DNA of 26,121 nucleotides, taken from contig JAQTNV010000048.1 in NCBI GenBank assembly GCA_028713675.1, positions 1 through 26,121 of the forward strand. Direction: 5' to 3'. Under the pieces are notes generated by a model, which did no database searches, was not told where the DNA came from, and saw nothing but the letters and a program-made list of their open reading frames with translations. Below, in pieces: positions 8,338 through 15,917 of this stretch. Positions within the stretch are counted from its first letter, which is position 1; each line of letters opens with the position of its first letter. The DNA comes from a bacterium. GTDB lineage: Bacteria > Desulfobacterota > JAPLJL01. The position numbers and the translations under genes were made by a program.

Positions 8338-9351
8338 ATGCCGATACCCGAATCCCTGCAGAGCTACGCGACACAGCTGGGTTTTCCCAACTCAGAAACC
8401 CTGGCCCGGATTTTTAGGGTTCTCTTTGACCACGAAGACGATCTCAAGGTGGTCGAGGCTCTGCCGGGGAATCCGGCGGAAATCGCGGAACGGACCGGGC
8501 TTTCGGTTGCGCGGGTCCGCGAGATCGGCGACAAGCTCAGGGCCCGGGGGGCGGTGGGCCACCCGCTCGGCCAGCCCGAGCTCCTCCGCCGCTTCCCGGC
8601 CATGATCGAGCTCCGCGATTCTACGGTTCTCTGGCCGGACGCGCCCCAGGAAATCTTCGAACTCTGGGATCGGCTGGTCACGATCGAGACCCGGGAACTG
8701 GTCCCGCTCCTCCAGAGCCTCAATGTCCCGGCCATGGTGCGGGTGCTTCCCGTCGAGCGTGCGGTGGAGGCGCAGAACACCATCCTGGACCCGGATTCGG
8801 CCCGCCGGATTTTCTCGGAAGCGGAGCTGGTTTCCGTGATCACCTGCGCCTGCCGGCTGGTGGCCAGGAAAAACGGCCGCGGGAAAGACTGCCCGGCCCC
8901 GGCGGAGGCGGTCTGCCTGCAGACCAACGCTTTTTCCCAGGGGGTGCTCTCCCGGGGACTGGGCCGAAAGATCAGCAATGCCGAGGCGCTCCGCCTGATC
9001 GGGATGGCGGAAGAGGCCGGACTGGTGCACATGATCCGCAACAACATCAAGAAGGACATGTTCATGTGCAACTGCTGCTCCTGCTGCTGCAGCGGACTGC
9101 ATTTCGTGAACCAGCTGGGATACTTAGGCGGGATCGCCCCGTCGCGCTTCCGGATCAAGCTGAACCGGAAGGCCTGTTCGGGCTGCGGGGCCTGCGAGGA
9201 CCGCTGCCGGTTCCACGCCATCAAAGTGGATAAAGTGGCTTCCATCAACCTTGAACGCTGCTTTGGCTGCGGCAACTGCGCGCTGGCCTGCCCCGAAGAG
9301 GCGCTGGTGCTCGAAGAAATCCGGCCCCTGTCACATATACGGGTTAAATAA
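8338..9351 (+). CDS. HTH and 4Fe-4S ferredoxin-domain protein, possible redox-sensing regulator
   Basis: The protein has 337 residues; ATAAAGGAGG precedes the ATG. Residues about 20-90 form a winged-helix-like region (VVEALPGNPAEIAERTGLSVARVREIGDKL). A cysteine set C170, C172, C185, C193 and a striking cluster CNCCSCCC (244-251) follow. Two ferredoxin motifs close the protein: C280, C283, C286, C290 and C308, C311, C314, C318. Related HTH-ferredoxin proteins occur in anaerobes, but their function is generally unestablished. The gene is divergent from the CrtI-like/cyclase operon with 152 bp between start codons, so control of that operon is plausible. Alternatively it is an electron carrier whose HTH part serves protein contact. 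Confidence 0.8.
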   Translation: MPIPESLQSYATQLGFPNSETLARIFRVLFDHEDDLKVVEALPGNPAEIAERTGLSVARVREIGDKLRARGAVGHPLGQPELLRRFPAMIELRDSTVLWPDAPQEIFELWDRLVTIETRELVPLLQSLNVPAMVRVLPVERAVEAQNTILDPDSARRIFSEAELVSVITCACRLVARKNGRGKDCPAPAEAVCLQTNAFSQGVLSRGLGRKISNAEALRLIGMAEEAGLVHMIRNNIKKDMFMCNCCSCCCSGLHFVNQLGYLGGIAPSRFRIKLNRKACSGCGACEDRCRFHAIKVDKVASINLERCFGCGNCALACPEEALVLEEIRPLSHIRVK

Positions 9352-9453
9352 GGAAAATCGGCGGACCGCCCCCAGGCTTCAGGTATTCTGCGGAAAAAAT
9401 CCATACGCGAACGGAAAACGCCCAGGGAGTGAGTTTTCTTCCGGGGCAGACGG

Positions 9454-9473
9454 AGCCCGTTTTTAAACGGGCT
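9454..9473. terminator. Hairpin between convergent genes
   Basis: AGCCCGTTT (9454-9462) pairs with AAACGGGCT (9465-9473). It sits between the ends of the plus-strand Fe-S gene and the minus-strand EF-hand gene and overlaps the latter's stop codon. There is no long T-run on either side, so termination is plausible but not certain. Confidence 0.4.
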
Positions 9474-11676
9474 ACTTCTTGGCCGGTTCCGCCGGGGCGG
9501 GTGCGGGTGCCGTTGGGGCGGGCGCCTGCTGGACCGTGGGTGTGCGGCCGAGAAGCCGGTCCGCCTTCACGCTCTCCGGCAGGAACGGATCCAGCTTGCC
9601 GAGAAACCAAAGAGCCGCGAGAGCCAGGACCGCCGCCAGGGCCAGGTAACGGCCCCAGGGTTTTTTCTTCTCGGCGAACGGGTCGCCCAGGAGATGGTTA
9701 GAGCCTTGGGGAAAACAGGCCATCTGGGTCAGCGCCTCCCCGAACGGGATGTTGATCTTGGCCAGGGCGTTCACCGCCCAGCCGTTGGCATCGAGGAGCG
9801 GACCAATATTGCGCTGCCGGAGCTTCAGCCAGGCAATCAGCATGGAGGGGCCGGAGATCATCAGCAGAATTCCCATAATGCCTACGGGTATCCAGATGCC
9901 GAGACCGAAGAAAAGTCCGAGGATCGTCGAGAGGAAGGCGCCTACTCCCGCCACGGCCACGCCGATCGCGGCGACCGTCCCCACATCGATTTTCTTGGCC
10001 TCAGGTTTCTTCTCCGCGGTCTTGTCGATCTGAGCGGCGGACGCGGCCGTGGATTCGGCCTTGCCCCGCGCCTCCTGGTCAGCGGCGGCGGCGCGCTTGG
10101 CTACCTGCGCCTCGATCATACGGATGAAACTCTTGTAAGGGGACCAGAAGGCCTGGCGGATACTGATGGGATTCTCGACGATTTTCGTGACAGTCGCGTC
10201 CCAGTCCTGACCCTGCCGGTCGTAAAAGACCCCGTTCCGGCCCACCATCACGTTGTCGGTGTCGCCGCCGGTCAGGGCCGCGACGATGCTCCGTTTCGCG
10301 CCGGACGGACGCGTGCAGTCGCAGTAAACCAGGTAGGACTTGGCCAGAATGCCCAGCATGGCTTGCTTGGCCGGGTCATTCACCGGCAGGCAGAAATCGC
10401 AGCTTCGGCCGTCGATGAAGAGGGTGCCGATCTGAAAAATGCCACGCCGCTCCTTGTAGAACTCGGCAAAGTTGACGAAATTGTGCAGGAGCTTGACCAG
10501 GTCGCGCCGGAAAAGACACATCCTCTCGACCGCATCGATCTGGCTGCTTTCCCCGGCCAGGGCGGCGTCGCTCGCGATCAGGTCGGTGATGGCCTGCCGG
10601 AAATTCCCGGCGGCCAGCTCGCGGATGCGGGCCTCGGGCAAAAGGGCGACTGGTGAGATCGGCTTGGCCGCCTGCCAAGCCTCGTAGGCCGCTACCTTAT
10701 CCTTAATGTACATCCAGTCCGCTTCCGAAAGCTCTTTCCGGCTGCCGAGCAGCGGCAGCACGGCGTCCTGCGCGAGGGCCGCGATCTTGGCAGCCCAGGC
10801 GGGGTTTAATCCGTCCGCCAGCGGGAGGGGAAAACCCGCGCCGATGCGAGCAAGCGGCAATTGGGCGATGTCCGGGTGATCGACCGTCAGATTCTTTGTG
10901 CTCAATGCCAGAAGGAGAGCATCGGGAGCGCCCAGGGCCGCCCCGGCGCGGGCATCGAACGCCGCCATCCGGCAGCGGATGAAGTAGTCGTCGACCTTGG
11001 TCTTGACGGCCGCGACAGCCGTCCCTTGGGCAGGAACACCGGGCGAGTCGGCTCCCTTCGCCTGTCCCAGCCACTCGAGGTAATCCTTGGCGTCCCCGAA
11101 GAACTTGTCCACGATGGCCTGATTAACGCCCGGCTTTCCGCTGCGGTCGGGGAGCGAACCGTGCGTCTTGATGATGTCATCGATCGCCGCGCTGGTGGCG
11201 GGGTCCTCGGCGGAATCGGAAGGGACGATGCCGTCGCCGTTCAGCTTGGTCGCGGAAAAGATCTTGTCCAGGTCTGCGACCTCTTCCAACGAGATGGTGT
11301 CGGCGGTGGCTTTCCCGAGGTTGGTGAGGATGCGCTTGGCCCCCGCCAGGATACCCTTGCCCTCCGGGGTGGCATCGTTGATCGAGGCGAGGGGAACCAG
11401 GGCCTTGCCCTCGAAAAGGTCGTCGAGGTTACGGAAAACGGCCTGGGCCCAGGCCACGGCCGTCAGGATCTCGGGGACGCGGATCCGGCCGTCCTGGTCA
11501 AGATCAAGCAGGTCCAGGGTCCGGTTGGGAAACTCCAGGCCCCGGGTGGGGCAGGCGAGGGCCACCCAGAGTTTCTGGTCCAGCTCCGCGAGGTGGGCGA
11601 TATCGTCACCCTTGGCCAGGACCACCTGATCTACTTCTCCGGCGCGGAAAAAGGTCCATTTGTGTGTTTGACTCAT
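9472..11676 (-). CDS. Large EF-hand and membrane-anchored protein of unknown function
   Basis: The protein has 734 residues; AAGGAG precedes the ATG. I do not recognise a named family. An excellent 12-residue EF-hand loop begins at D58 (D58, D60, D62, G63, I65, E69), and a degenerate second DG loop lies at 146-151 (NGDGIV). A long, mainly helical region follows, including cysteine pairs (SCDFC, YCDC). The last 170 residues hold two adjacent hydrophobic segments (AAIGVAVAGVGAFLS and IWIPVGIMGILLMISG regions), then a third (YLALAAVLALAALWFLG), and a Pro/Ala-rich tail ending PAEPAKK. There is no N-terminal signal peptide, so the large N-terminal part is probably cytoplasmic. It is a single-gene unit beside the Fe-S regulator and a CrtI-like gene. 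A calcium-responsive membrane protein is a guess. Confidence 0.75.
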   Translation of the reverse strand: MSQTHKWTFFRAGEVDQVVLAKGDDIAHLAELDQKLWVALACPTRGLEFPNRTLDLLDLDQDGRIRVPEILTAVAWAQAVFRNLDDLFEGKALVPLASINDATPEGKGILAGAKRILTNLGKATADTISLEEVADLDKIFSATKLNGDGIVPSDSAEDPATSAAIDDIIKTHGSLPDRSGKPGVNQAIVDKFFGDAKDYLEWLGQAKGADSPGVPAQGTAVAAVKTKVDDYFIRCRMAAFDARAGAALGAPDALLLALSTKNLTVDHPDIAQLPLARIGAGFPLPLADGLNPAWAAKIAALAQDAVLPLLGSRKELSEADWMYIKDKVAAYEAWQAAKPISPVALLPEARIRELAAGNFRQAITDLIASDAALAGESSQIDAVERMCLFRRDLVKLLHNFVNFAEFYKERRGIFQIGTLFIDGRSCDFCLPVNDPAKQAMLGILAKSYLVYCDCTRPSGAKRSIVAALTGGDTDNVMVGRNGVFYDRQGQDWDATVTKIVENPISIRQAFWSPYKSFIRMIEAQVAKRAAAADQEARGKAESTAASAAQIDKTAEKKPEAKKIDVGTVAAIGVAVAGVGAFLSTILGLFFGLGIWIPVGIMGILLMISGPSMLIAWLKLRQRNIGPLLDANGWAVNALAKINIPFGEALTQMACFPQGSNHLLGDPFAEKKKPWGRYLALAAVLALAALWFLGKLDPFLPESVKADRLLGRTPTVQQAPAPTAPAPAPAEPAKK

Positions 11677-11760
11677 AGTTTTCTCCTTAAGAGATTATTG
11701 CCAAAAGCGGATTTGCGGGATCAAGTCCCACCTTACCACAATTCCGGACTCGGGGCCATG

Positions 11761-11783
11761 AAAAACCACCCGAGCGGGGCGGG
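11761..11783 (-). terminator. Probable terminator of the minus-strand CrtI-like gene
   Basis: Read on the minus strand, a 6-bp stem (CCGCCC with GGGTGG, one G-T pair) is followed by five T residues (plus-strand A-run 11761-11765). It begins 2 bp after the stop codon of the gene ending at 11786. Confidence 0.5.
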
Positions 11784-11785
11784 AT

Positions 11786-13372
11786 CTAGAACAGCTTTTT
11801 GACTTTACGGAAGAGGTCAACGGCGGTGTGAATCTGGCCCTCCGGAAACTTGCCGAGAATCGAGTTGGCCACGATCTTTCCGCTCAGGGCGGAGTTGGGA
11901 ACCCCGCCCGGCCAGAAACTGTACTGCCCGATGGTGTAGAGCCCCCCGACCGGGGACTGGAAGCTCGTGAAACCGAACTTGCCGGCGATGGGCAGGTCGG
12001 GCAGGTTGTAGGTCCAACCCGCGCTCGCTCCCTGCGAATTCATGGTGAAGCGGACCGCGGAGAGGGGGGTGCCGACATCCATGTATTCGATCTTCTCCGA
12101 AAGGCCGGGGATAACTCCCTCGGCGCCTTTCACCAGCTCCATCCCCACGGCTTTCTTGAACTCGCGGTACTCCGGGGTCCGCTCCGTGCTTTCGCTCCCG
12201 TTCTGCCAGTAGTTCTGCCACTTGATGTTGGTGAACGTCTGAAGCACCAATGAGGATTTGCCCGGGGGAGCGAGCTTCGGGTTTTCCAGGGAAGGGGAGG
12301 AAAGCTCCATCCACGCCTTCTGGTGCACGTCGCGGGGCGAGTCCGGGCCGGGGATCATCACCTTCAGGTCCGGCCAATAGAGCACGTGGTGGGCCTGCAT
12401 GAGCTTTTTCATTTCCTCTGCGGGCAGGTTGATCCCAAGGAAGACGTTGAGCATCGCCTCGGTCCGCCGGCTCCGTTTCAGTTTGTCCACGAAGGCGGGC
12501 CGGAAATATTCCTTCCCGAGCACGTTTTCGACCAGTCGCTGGTAATCGCCGGCGTAAACCACCTGGTCCGCCGCGATCTTTTCCCCTTTCCCGGTGAGCA
12601 CACCTTCGGCCCGGCCGGCCCGGACCAGGATCTTCTCCACCGGGGTCTTGAACCGGGCTTCCCCGCCCAGACCCTCGAATTTTTTCACCAGGCTGTCGTT
12701 CAGGCTCTGGATCCCGCCGGCCGGGTACCAGTAATCGTGGGCCCAGAGGTGCCAGAAACCGCCGAAGAGGAAAAAGGGCATCTTGTAGTAGCCGGCGTTC
12801 AGGAACCAGTGCCGCACATCCTCCCGCTGGATCCGGGCACAGAGCTTTTCCTTGAACCCGGGTTCCGCCCAGTGCCGGAGATCGGGAAGCCATTTCATGG
12901 CGCCGAGGATTTTTTTCGGGCCGGGCTTCTCGAGCGGGTAAATATGCCAGGGGTCGCAGTTTTCGGAAAAGAAGCGGGAAAGTTTCTCCGCTTCCGCGAA
13001 AAAAGCCTTGACCCCGGGATCATTTGAGAAAGCCTGGAGCATCCGGTCCCGGGCGTCTGTCACGGAAGTGATGGGGAAATCGAAAAAGGCGCTCTTGGCC
13101 CGGTATCGCGCCGGGTGCCATTCGTGCTCGGAATAGACCCCGAGCTCCGTAAGCAGGGGAAACATGATGCCGACGCTCTCGAAGGACTGGTCCCCGCCGT
13201 CAAAATAAAAACCCTTCCGCCAGAAGCCCGACATGCAGCCGCCGGACTGGTGGTTCTGCTCGAGGAGGAGCACCTTCTTCCCGCCCCGGGCCAGGAAATT
13301 GGCGCAGGACAGGCCGGCGATCCCCGCTCCCACCACGATCACGTCATATTTGCTGGACTGTTTCTGTGCCAT
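11786..13372 (-). CDS. CrtISO/phytoene desaturase-family FAD oxidoreductase
   Basis: The protein has 528 residues from the ATG at 13372, which has AGGAG upstream and directly precedes the Rossmann motif; the frame stays open to 13468, but that stretch is repeat sequence. The FAD motif is VIVVGAGIAGLSCANFLARGG (around 12-31), followed by LLLEQNHQSGGCMSGF. Other features are the substrate-side DYWYPAGGIQSLNDSLVKKF segment and the C-terminal clamp SPVGGLYTIGQYSFWPGGVPNSALSGK. This resembles carotene isomerase and retinol saturase-like proteins more than classic CrtI, by impression only. It probably saturates, desaturates or isomerises a polyene or isoprenoid chain. It is monocistronic, with a probable terminator after it and a heptad tract in its leader. 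Confidence 0.82.
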   Translation of the reverse strand: MAQKQSSKYDVIVVGAGIAGLSCANFLARGGKKVLLLEQNHQSGGCMSGFWRKGFYFDGGDQSFESVGIMFPLLTELGVYSEHEWHPARYRAKSAFFDFPITSVTDARDRMLQAFSNDPGVKAFFAEAEKLSRFFSENCDPWHIYPLEKPGPKKILGAMKWLPDLRHWAEPGFKEKLCARIQREDVRHWFLNAGYYKMPFFLFGGFWHLWAHDYWYPAGGIQSLNDSLVKKFEGLGGEARFKTPVEKILVRAGRAEGVLTGKGEKIAADQVVYAGDYQRLVENVLGKEYFRPAFVDKLKRSRRTEAMLNVFLGINLPAEEMKKLMQAHHVLYWPDLKVMIPGPDSPRDVHQKAWMELSSPSLENPKLAPPGKSSLVLQTFTNIKWQNYWQNGSESTERTPEYREFKKAVGMELVKGAEGVIPGLSEKIEYMDVGTPLSAVRFTMNSQGASAGWTYNLPDLPIAGKFGFTSFQSPVGGLYTIGQYSFWPGGVPNSALSGKIVANSILGKFPEGQIHTAVDLFRKVKKLF

Positions 13373-13384
13373 GGCTCTCCTTCT

Positions 13385-13490
13385 ATAGGTGAAGGGTAAA
13401 TGGTAAAGGGGTAAGGGGCAAGATATAAGGTGTTGGGTGATAGGCAGAGAGCAAAGGGCATAGAGCATAGAGCACAGAGCACAGAGTAAA
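13385..13490. repeat. Long 7-bp-period tract in the leader of the minus-strand CrtISO-like gene
   Basis: The phase is clearest on the right, for example GGCATAG, AGCATAG, AGCACAG, AGCACAG. On the left it drifts through GTGAAGG/GTAAATG/GTAAAGG-type units. At about 106 bp it is the longest such tract in the window. It lies just upstream of the start at 13372 and so is probably transcribed in the 5' leader or overlaps the promoter. Confidence 0.65.
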
Positions 13491-13542
13491 AACGGTTCAT
13501 GGTGTCTATGGGTCTATTGGGTTTTAAAGAAGACCGGCTTCC

Positions 13543-13718
13543 GGCCCGTAGGGGCCTACAGCCCGGAGGGGGGGAAGGTTCTTCCTTCGACCCCGATGGG
13601 GTCCTCAGGACGAGAACCCCAGAGGGGCGCGACTCGCACTTCTGGGAACCCGAGCTTCATGAACTCGGCTATAAAGTATTTGTCGATACAGGCTAGACCC
13701 TGATTGCCCCGGAGGGGC
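13543..13718. repeat. Cluster of short GC-rich palindromes
   Basis: Several short inverted repeats lie close together: GGCCCGTAGGGGCC (13543-13556), GGAAGG-TTC-TTCCTT (13573-13587), GACCCC-GAT-GGGGTC (13589-13603), a CCCCAGAGGGGC unit (13617-13628) and GCCCC-GGA-GGGGC (13706-13718). The CCCC-N3-GGGG core recurs, suggesting decayed copies of one element. Confidence 0.5.
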
Positions 13719-13765
13719 GGGTCAGCCTGCCGGAATTAAGGCACTGCACGTATTAGTGCGCTTCA

Positions 13766-13822
13766 TCCTGAGCACTGCGAAGGAGGAGCGTCCATTCTTC
13801 GCAGCAGTGCTGCTCATCAGGA
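13766..13822. repeat. Inverted pair of REP-like elements
   Basis: TCCTGAGCACTGCGAAGGA begins at 13766. Its approximate reverse complement, TTCGCAGCAGTGCTGCTCAT followed by CAGGA, runs from 13798 to 13822, so the two can form an imperfect hairpin. The same element family recurs at 16215 and, in the opposite orientation, at 22732. Confidence 0.6.
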
Positions 13823-13993
13823 TAAAAAACCTTCCCCCCAAAAAGAAAAAAGGCTAGGGCTAAGGAGAGATTTTTCTCCCGCCAGAGGCGGGTTCAGAAT
13901 GACAGATTCAAACGACGGGCGGTCTCCGATCCCGCTCCCAGCCCGTTGGGGCCTCCGGTCCGGAGAAAAGGGAGAACGGTCGGCGGTCGCCGT

Positions 13994-14035
13994 GTTGCCT
14001 CTCGCCTTTTGTCTCTATGCTCTCTGCGCTATGCG
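13994..14035. repeat. Degenerate 7-bp-period tract
   Basis: Pyrimidine-rich heptads of the type TGCCTCT, CGCCTTT, TGTCTCT, ATGCTCT, CTGCGCT, ATGCGAT lie about 35 bp upstream of the promoter candidate for the rightward CrtI-family gene. Confidence 0.45.
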
Positions 14036-14069
14036 ATATAATATGCGCCGCCCCGCACCCGAGAAGAAA

Positions 14070-14098
14070 ATGACTTAACCCGGGCAATCTGGTATAAA
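14070..14098 (+). promoter_or_regulatory. Promoter candidate for the rightward CrtI-family gene
   Basis: A -35-like ATGACT (14070-14075) and a -10-like TATAAA (14093-14098) are 17 bp apart. The transcript would start near 14105, about 30 bp before the start codon. Confidence 0.45.
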
Positions 14099-14136
14099 GC
14101 CAATCAGTTGCTGATAACAGGGAAAGGGAGATGGAT

Positions 14137-15684
14137 ATGGGCAGGAATCCCAAAGTAAAGTTCGGCACCGGCCAGTTTGATTACGACCTGATCTGCATCG
14201 GCGCCGGGATCGGAGGGCTGACCGCCAGCGCCCTGCTCGCCAAGGAGGGGCTCAAGGTCCTGATCCTCGAGCAGTCGGACCTGGTTGGGGGCTGCTGCTC
14301 CACCTATGAGGACGAGGGCTACAAGCTCGACATCGGGGCTTCGATCGTCGAGCTGATCCAGCCGATGCAGGAGTTCTTCGCGCGCTGCGGGAAGAAGGTC
14401 GAGGACTACATGGAACTGATCCCCTGCGACCCGATCTACTCCTTCGTGGATAAAACCGGCCGGAAGTTCTCCTACCCGGTGGACTGGAACGAAACCGCCA
14501 AGGTCGTCAGCCGGATTGACCCGGAGGACGGGAAGCAGTTCCTCAGGTTCGCCGCCAGCGCCCGGAAGTCGATCGACAAATACATCGGCCCACTGCTCGC
14601 TTCCCCCATGCAGACCTTCGGCGATGTGAACCGCCTCCTCCTGCGCTATCCCGGCCTGATTTTTAACCTTTTCCCTTTGGCCCTCTCCACCCACGAGTCC
14701 GTGATCCGCAAGTATTTCCGGAACCCGCTCGTCCTCGGCTCGGTGGCCTTCCAGAGCTACTTCGTGGGGGCCACGCCCGAGCTCTGCCCCGGGTTCCTCG
14801 GGCTGGTCGCCATGACCGAGCATTACGGCATCTGGTACCCCCGGGGCGGGATGATCGCCATCCCCAACGCCCTGGCCAGGATCGGGAAGGAATACGGGCT
14901 GGAGATCCGCTTCAAAACCCTGGTGGACCGGATCCTCCTGGACAAGAACAACGTGGTCAAAGGCGTCCGGACCTCCGACGGCAAAGAGATCACCGCCCCG
15001 ATCGTACTCTCCAACATCAACGCGATCGTCACTTATAACAACCTGGTCGGCCGGGATAACCTGCCCTGGCACATCAAGATCGGGATCGATTCCTACACGC
15101 CCTCGATGGGGACCCCCATGATTTACCTCGGCCTGGACCGGAAACCAGACCTGGACGCGCACCACACCCTCCTGGCCGCGCCGCTCGAGAGCCTGAACAA
15201 GTGCTGGTACGACTACAAAGCCAACGTGATCTCGCGGGATGCCGGGAACTCGCTGGTCTGCTGGCCGACCGACGCCGACCCCGGCCTGGCCCCCGCAGGC
15301 AAGCACATCATTAATTACCTTTACAACGCCCCGGCCCCTTATGCTCCCTACGGCACCAACTGGGATCTCATAAAAAACCGGTTTCTCGACGAAGGCATTG
15401 ATTTCTTCGACCGGGTCTTCTCTCCCGGCATCAAGAAGCACATTTCCTACGCCAAGATTTCCACCCCGCTGGATTTCGAGCGCCGGCTCCTCGCCCCGCG
15501 GGGGTGCATTTACGGGCTCGATTTCGATATTACCACCACCGGGCCGATGCGCCCGCGGTCCCGGTCCTGGGCGGTCAAGAATCTCTATCTGGCCGGGGCT
15601 TCGACCCATATGACCGGCGGGATCCCCACGGTAATCTCTTCAGCCCTGATCACGAGCGATTTGATTAAGGAAGATCATTTGTAA
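14137..15684 (+). CDS. Phytoene desaturase (CrtI)-family FAD oxidoreductase
   Basis: The protein has 515 residues from the ATG at 14137. A second ATG at 14131 directly abuts the AAAGGGAG Shine-Dalgarno, whereas 14137 has normal spacing. The N-terminus has LICIGAGIGGLTASALLAKEG (18-38 region) followed by LILEQSDLVGGCCS. A middle segment WYPRGGMIAIPNALARI is the family's conserved GG strand. The C-terminus reads KNLYLAGASTHMTGGIPTVISSAL, the FAD clamp of CrtI and CrtISO. These enzymes desaturate, saturate or isomerise polyenes at the membrane. It is monocistronic and divergent from a paralogue across a 764-bp gap, and is the third such enzyme within 9 kb. The substrate is not readable from the sequence. 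Confidence 0.83.
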   Translation: MGRNPKVKFGTGQFDYDLICIGAGIGGLTASALLAKEGLKVLILEQSDLVGGCCSTYEDEGYKLDIGASIVELIQPMQEFFARCGKKVEDYMELIPCDPIYSFVDKTGRKFSYPVDWNETAKVVSRIDPEDGKQFLRFAASARKSIDKYIGPLLASPMQTFGDVNRLLLRYPGLIFNLFPLALSTHESVIRKYFRNPLVLGSVAFQSYFVGATPELCPGFLGLVAMTEHYGIWYPRGGMIAIPNALARIGKEYGLEIRFKTLVDRILLDKNNVVKGVRTSDGKEITAPIVLSNINAIVTYNNLVGRDNLPWHIKIGIDSYTPSMGTPMIYLGLDRKPDLDAHHTLLAAPLESLNKCWYDYKANVISRDAGNSLVCWPTDADPGLAPAGKHIINYLYNAPAPYAPYGTNWDLIKNRFLDEGIDFFDRVFSPGIKKHISYAKISTPLDFERRLLAPRGCIYGLDFDITTTGPMRPRSRSWAVKNLYLAGASTHMTGGIPTVISSALITSDLIKEDHL

Positions 15685-15692
15685 ATAACGAC

Positions 15693-15738
15693 CGCCTACT
15701 CCAGCCTCTCGTTTCTTGTCTCCGTCCTTCCGCCTATG
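15693..15738. repeat. Degenerate 7-bp-period tract
   Basis: A pyrimidine-rich stretch with segments of the type CTCGTTT, CTTGTCT, CCGTCCT, TCCGCCT lies between the CrtI-family stop codon and the tRNA promoter. The phase is weaker than in other tracts. Confidence 0.4.
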
Positions 15739-15745
15739 GCGCGCC

Positions 15746-15774
15746 TTGACTAACATTGATGCCGAGAATAATAC
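15746..15774 (+). promoter_or_regulatory. Promoter of tRNA-Asn
   Basis: TTGACT (15746-15751) is a good -35. The -10 is either AATAAT at 15767-15772 (15-bp spacer) or TAATAC at 15769-15774 (17-bp spacer). Either places the start about 20 bp before the tRNA. Confidence 0.6.
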
Positions 15775-15800
15775 TTACTACCCATATTTGGTCATTCCAC

Positions 15801-15876
15801 TCCCCGGTAGCTCAACCGGCAGAGCAGGTGGCTGTTAACCACAAGGTTGTAGGTTCGAGTCCTACCCGGGGAGCCA
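15801..15876 (+). tRNA. tRNA-Asn (anticodon GTT), CCA encoded
   Basis: The acceptor arm TCCCCGG (15801-15807) pairs with CCGGGGA (15866-15872); the discriminator is G15873, followed by a genomic CCA. The D-arm (GCTC..GAGC), the anticodon loop CTGTTAA with anticodon GTT, and the T-arm (TAGG-TTCGAGT-CCTA) are all present. The last 25 bp from the T-loop onward (15857-15881, running past the CCA) are repeated exactly at 16234-16258, as at tRNA genes used as integration sites. The gene is complete. Confidence 0.97.
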
Positions 15877-15881
15877 TAAAT
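15857..15881. repeat. Left copy of 25-bp direct repeat (tRNA 3' end), attL-like
   Basis: The repeat begins GAGTCCTACCCG in the T-loop and ends GCCATAAAT just after the CCA. It is identical to 16234-16258; the bases flanking each copy differ, so the identity is exactly 25 bp. Confidence 0.8.
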
Positions 15882-15917
15882 TTTAAAGAGGGCCGACAAA
15901 GGCCCTCTTTAAAATTT
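15878..15917. terminator. Perfect 17-bp hairpin after tRNA-Asn
   Basis: The 17 bases 15878-15894 (AAATTTTAAAGAGGGCC) pair without mismatch with 15901-15917 (GGCCCTCTTTAAAATTT) around the loop GACAAA. The A/T-rich outer stem supplies a T-run in both directions, so it can terminate bidirectionally. It lies inside the 377-bp insert and would now end the tRNA transcript. Confidence 0.85.

Larger units (their letters stand above)
13373..14136. other. 764-bp gene-free region rich in repeats
   Basis: The gap separates two divergent CrtI-family genes. It contains a long purine-rich heptad tract (13385-13490), a set of GC-rich short palindromes (13543-13718), an inverted pair of REP-like elements (13766-13822), a CCCGCC/GGCGGG hairpin (13878-13892), a second heptad tract (13994-14035) and a promoter candidate for the rightward gene. 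The reading frames inside it do not resemble any protein I know and run through the repeats, so I call no gene. Confidence 0.7.

Noticed and set aside
13499-13696. A 65-codon frame in the gap between the two divergent CrtI-family genes
   Set aside because: It runs through the short palindromes, lacks a ribosome-binding site and resembles no protein.
14104-15609. A 501-residue open frame on the minus strand opposite the CrtI-family gene
   Set aside because: Its translation is rich in Gly, Val, Asp and Pro with no domain, as expected for the shadow of a GC-rich gene; the plus-strand frame has unmistakable FAD motifs.
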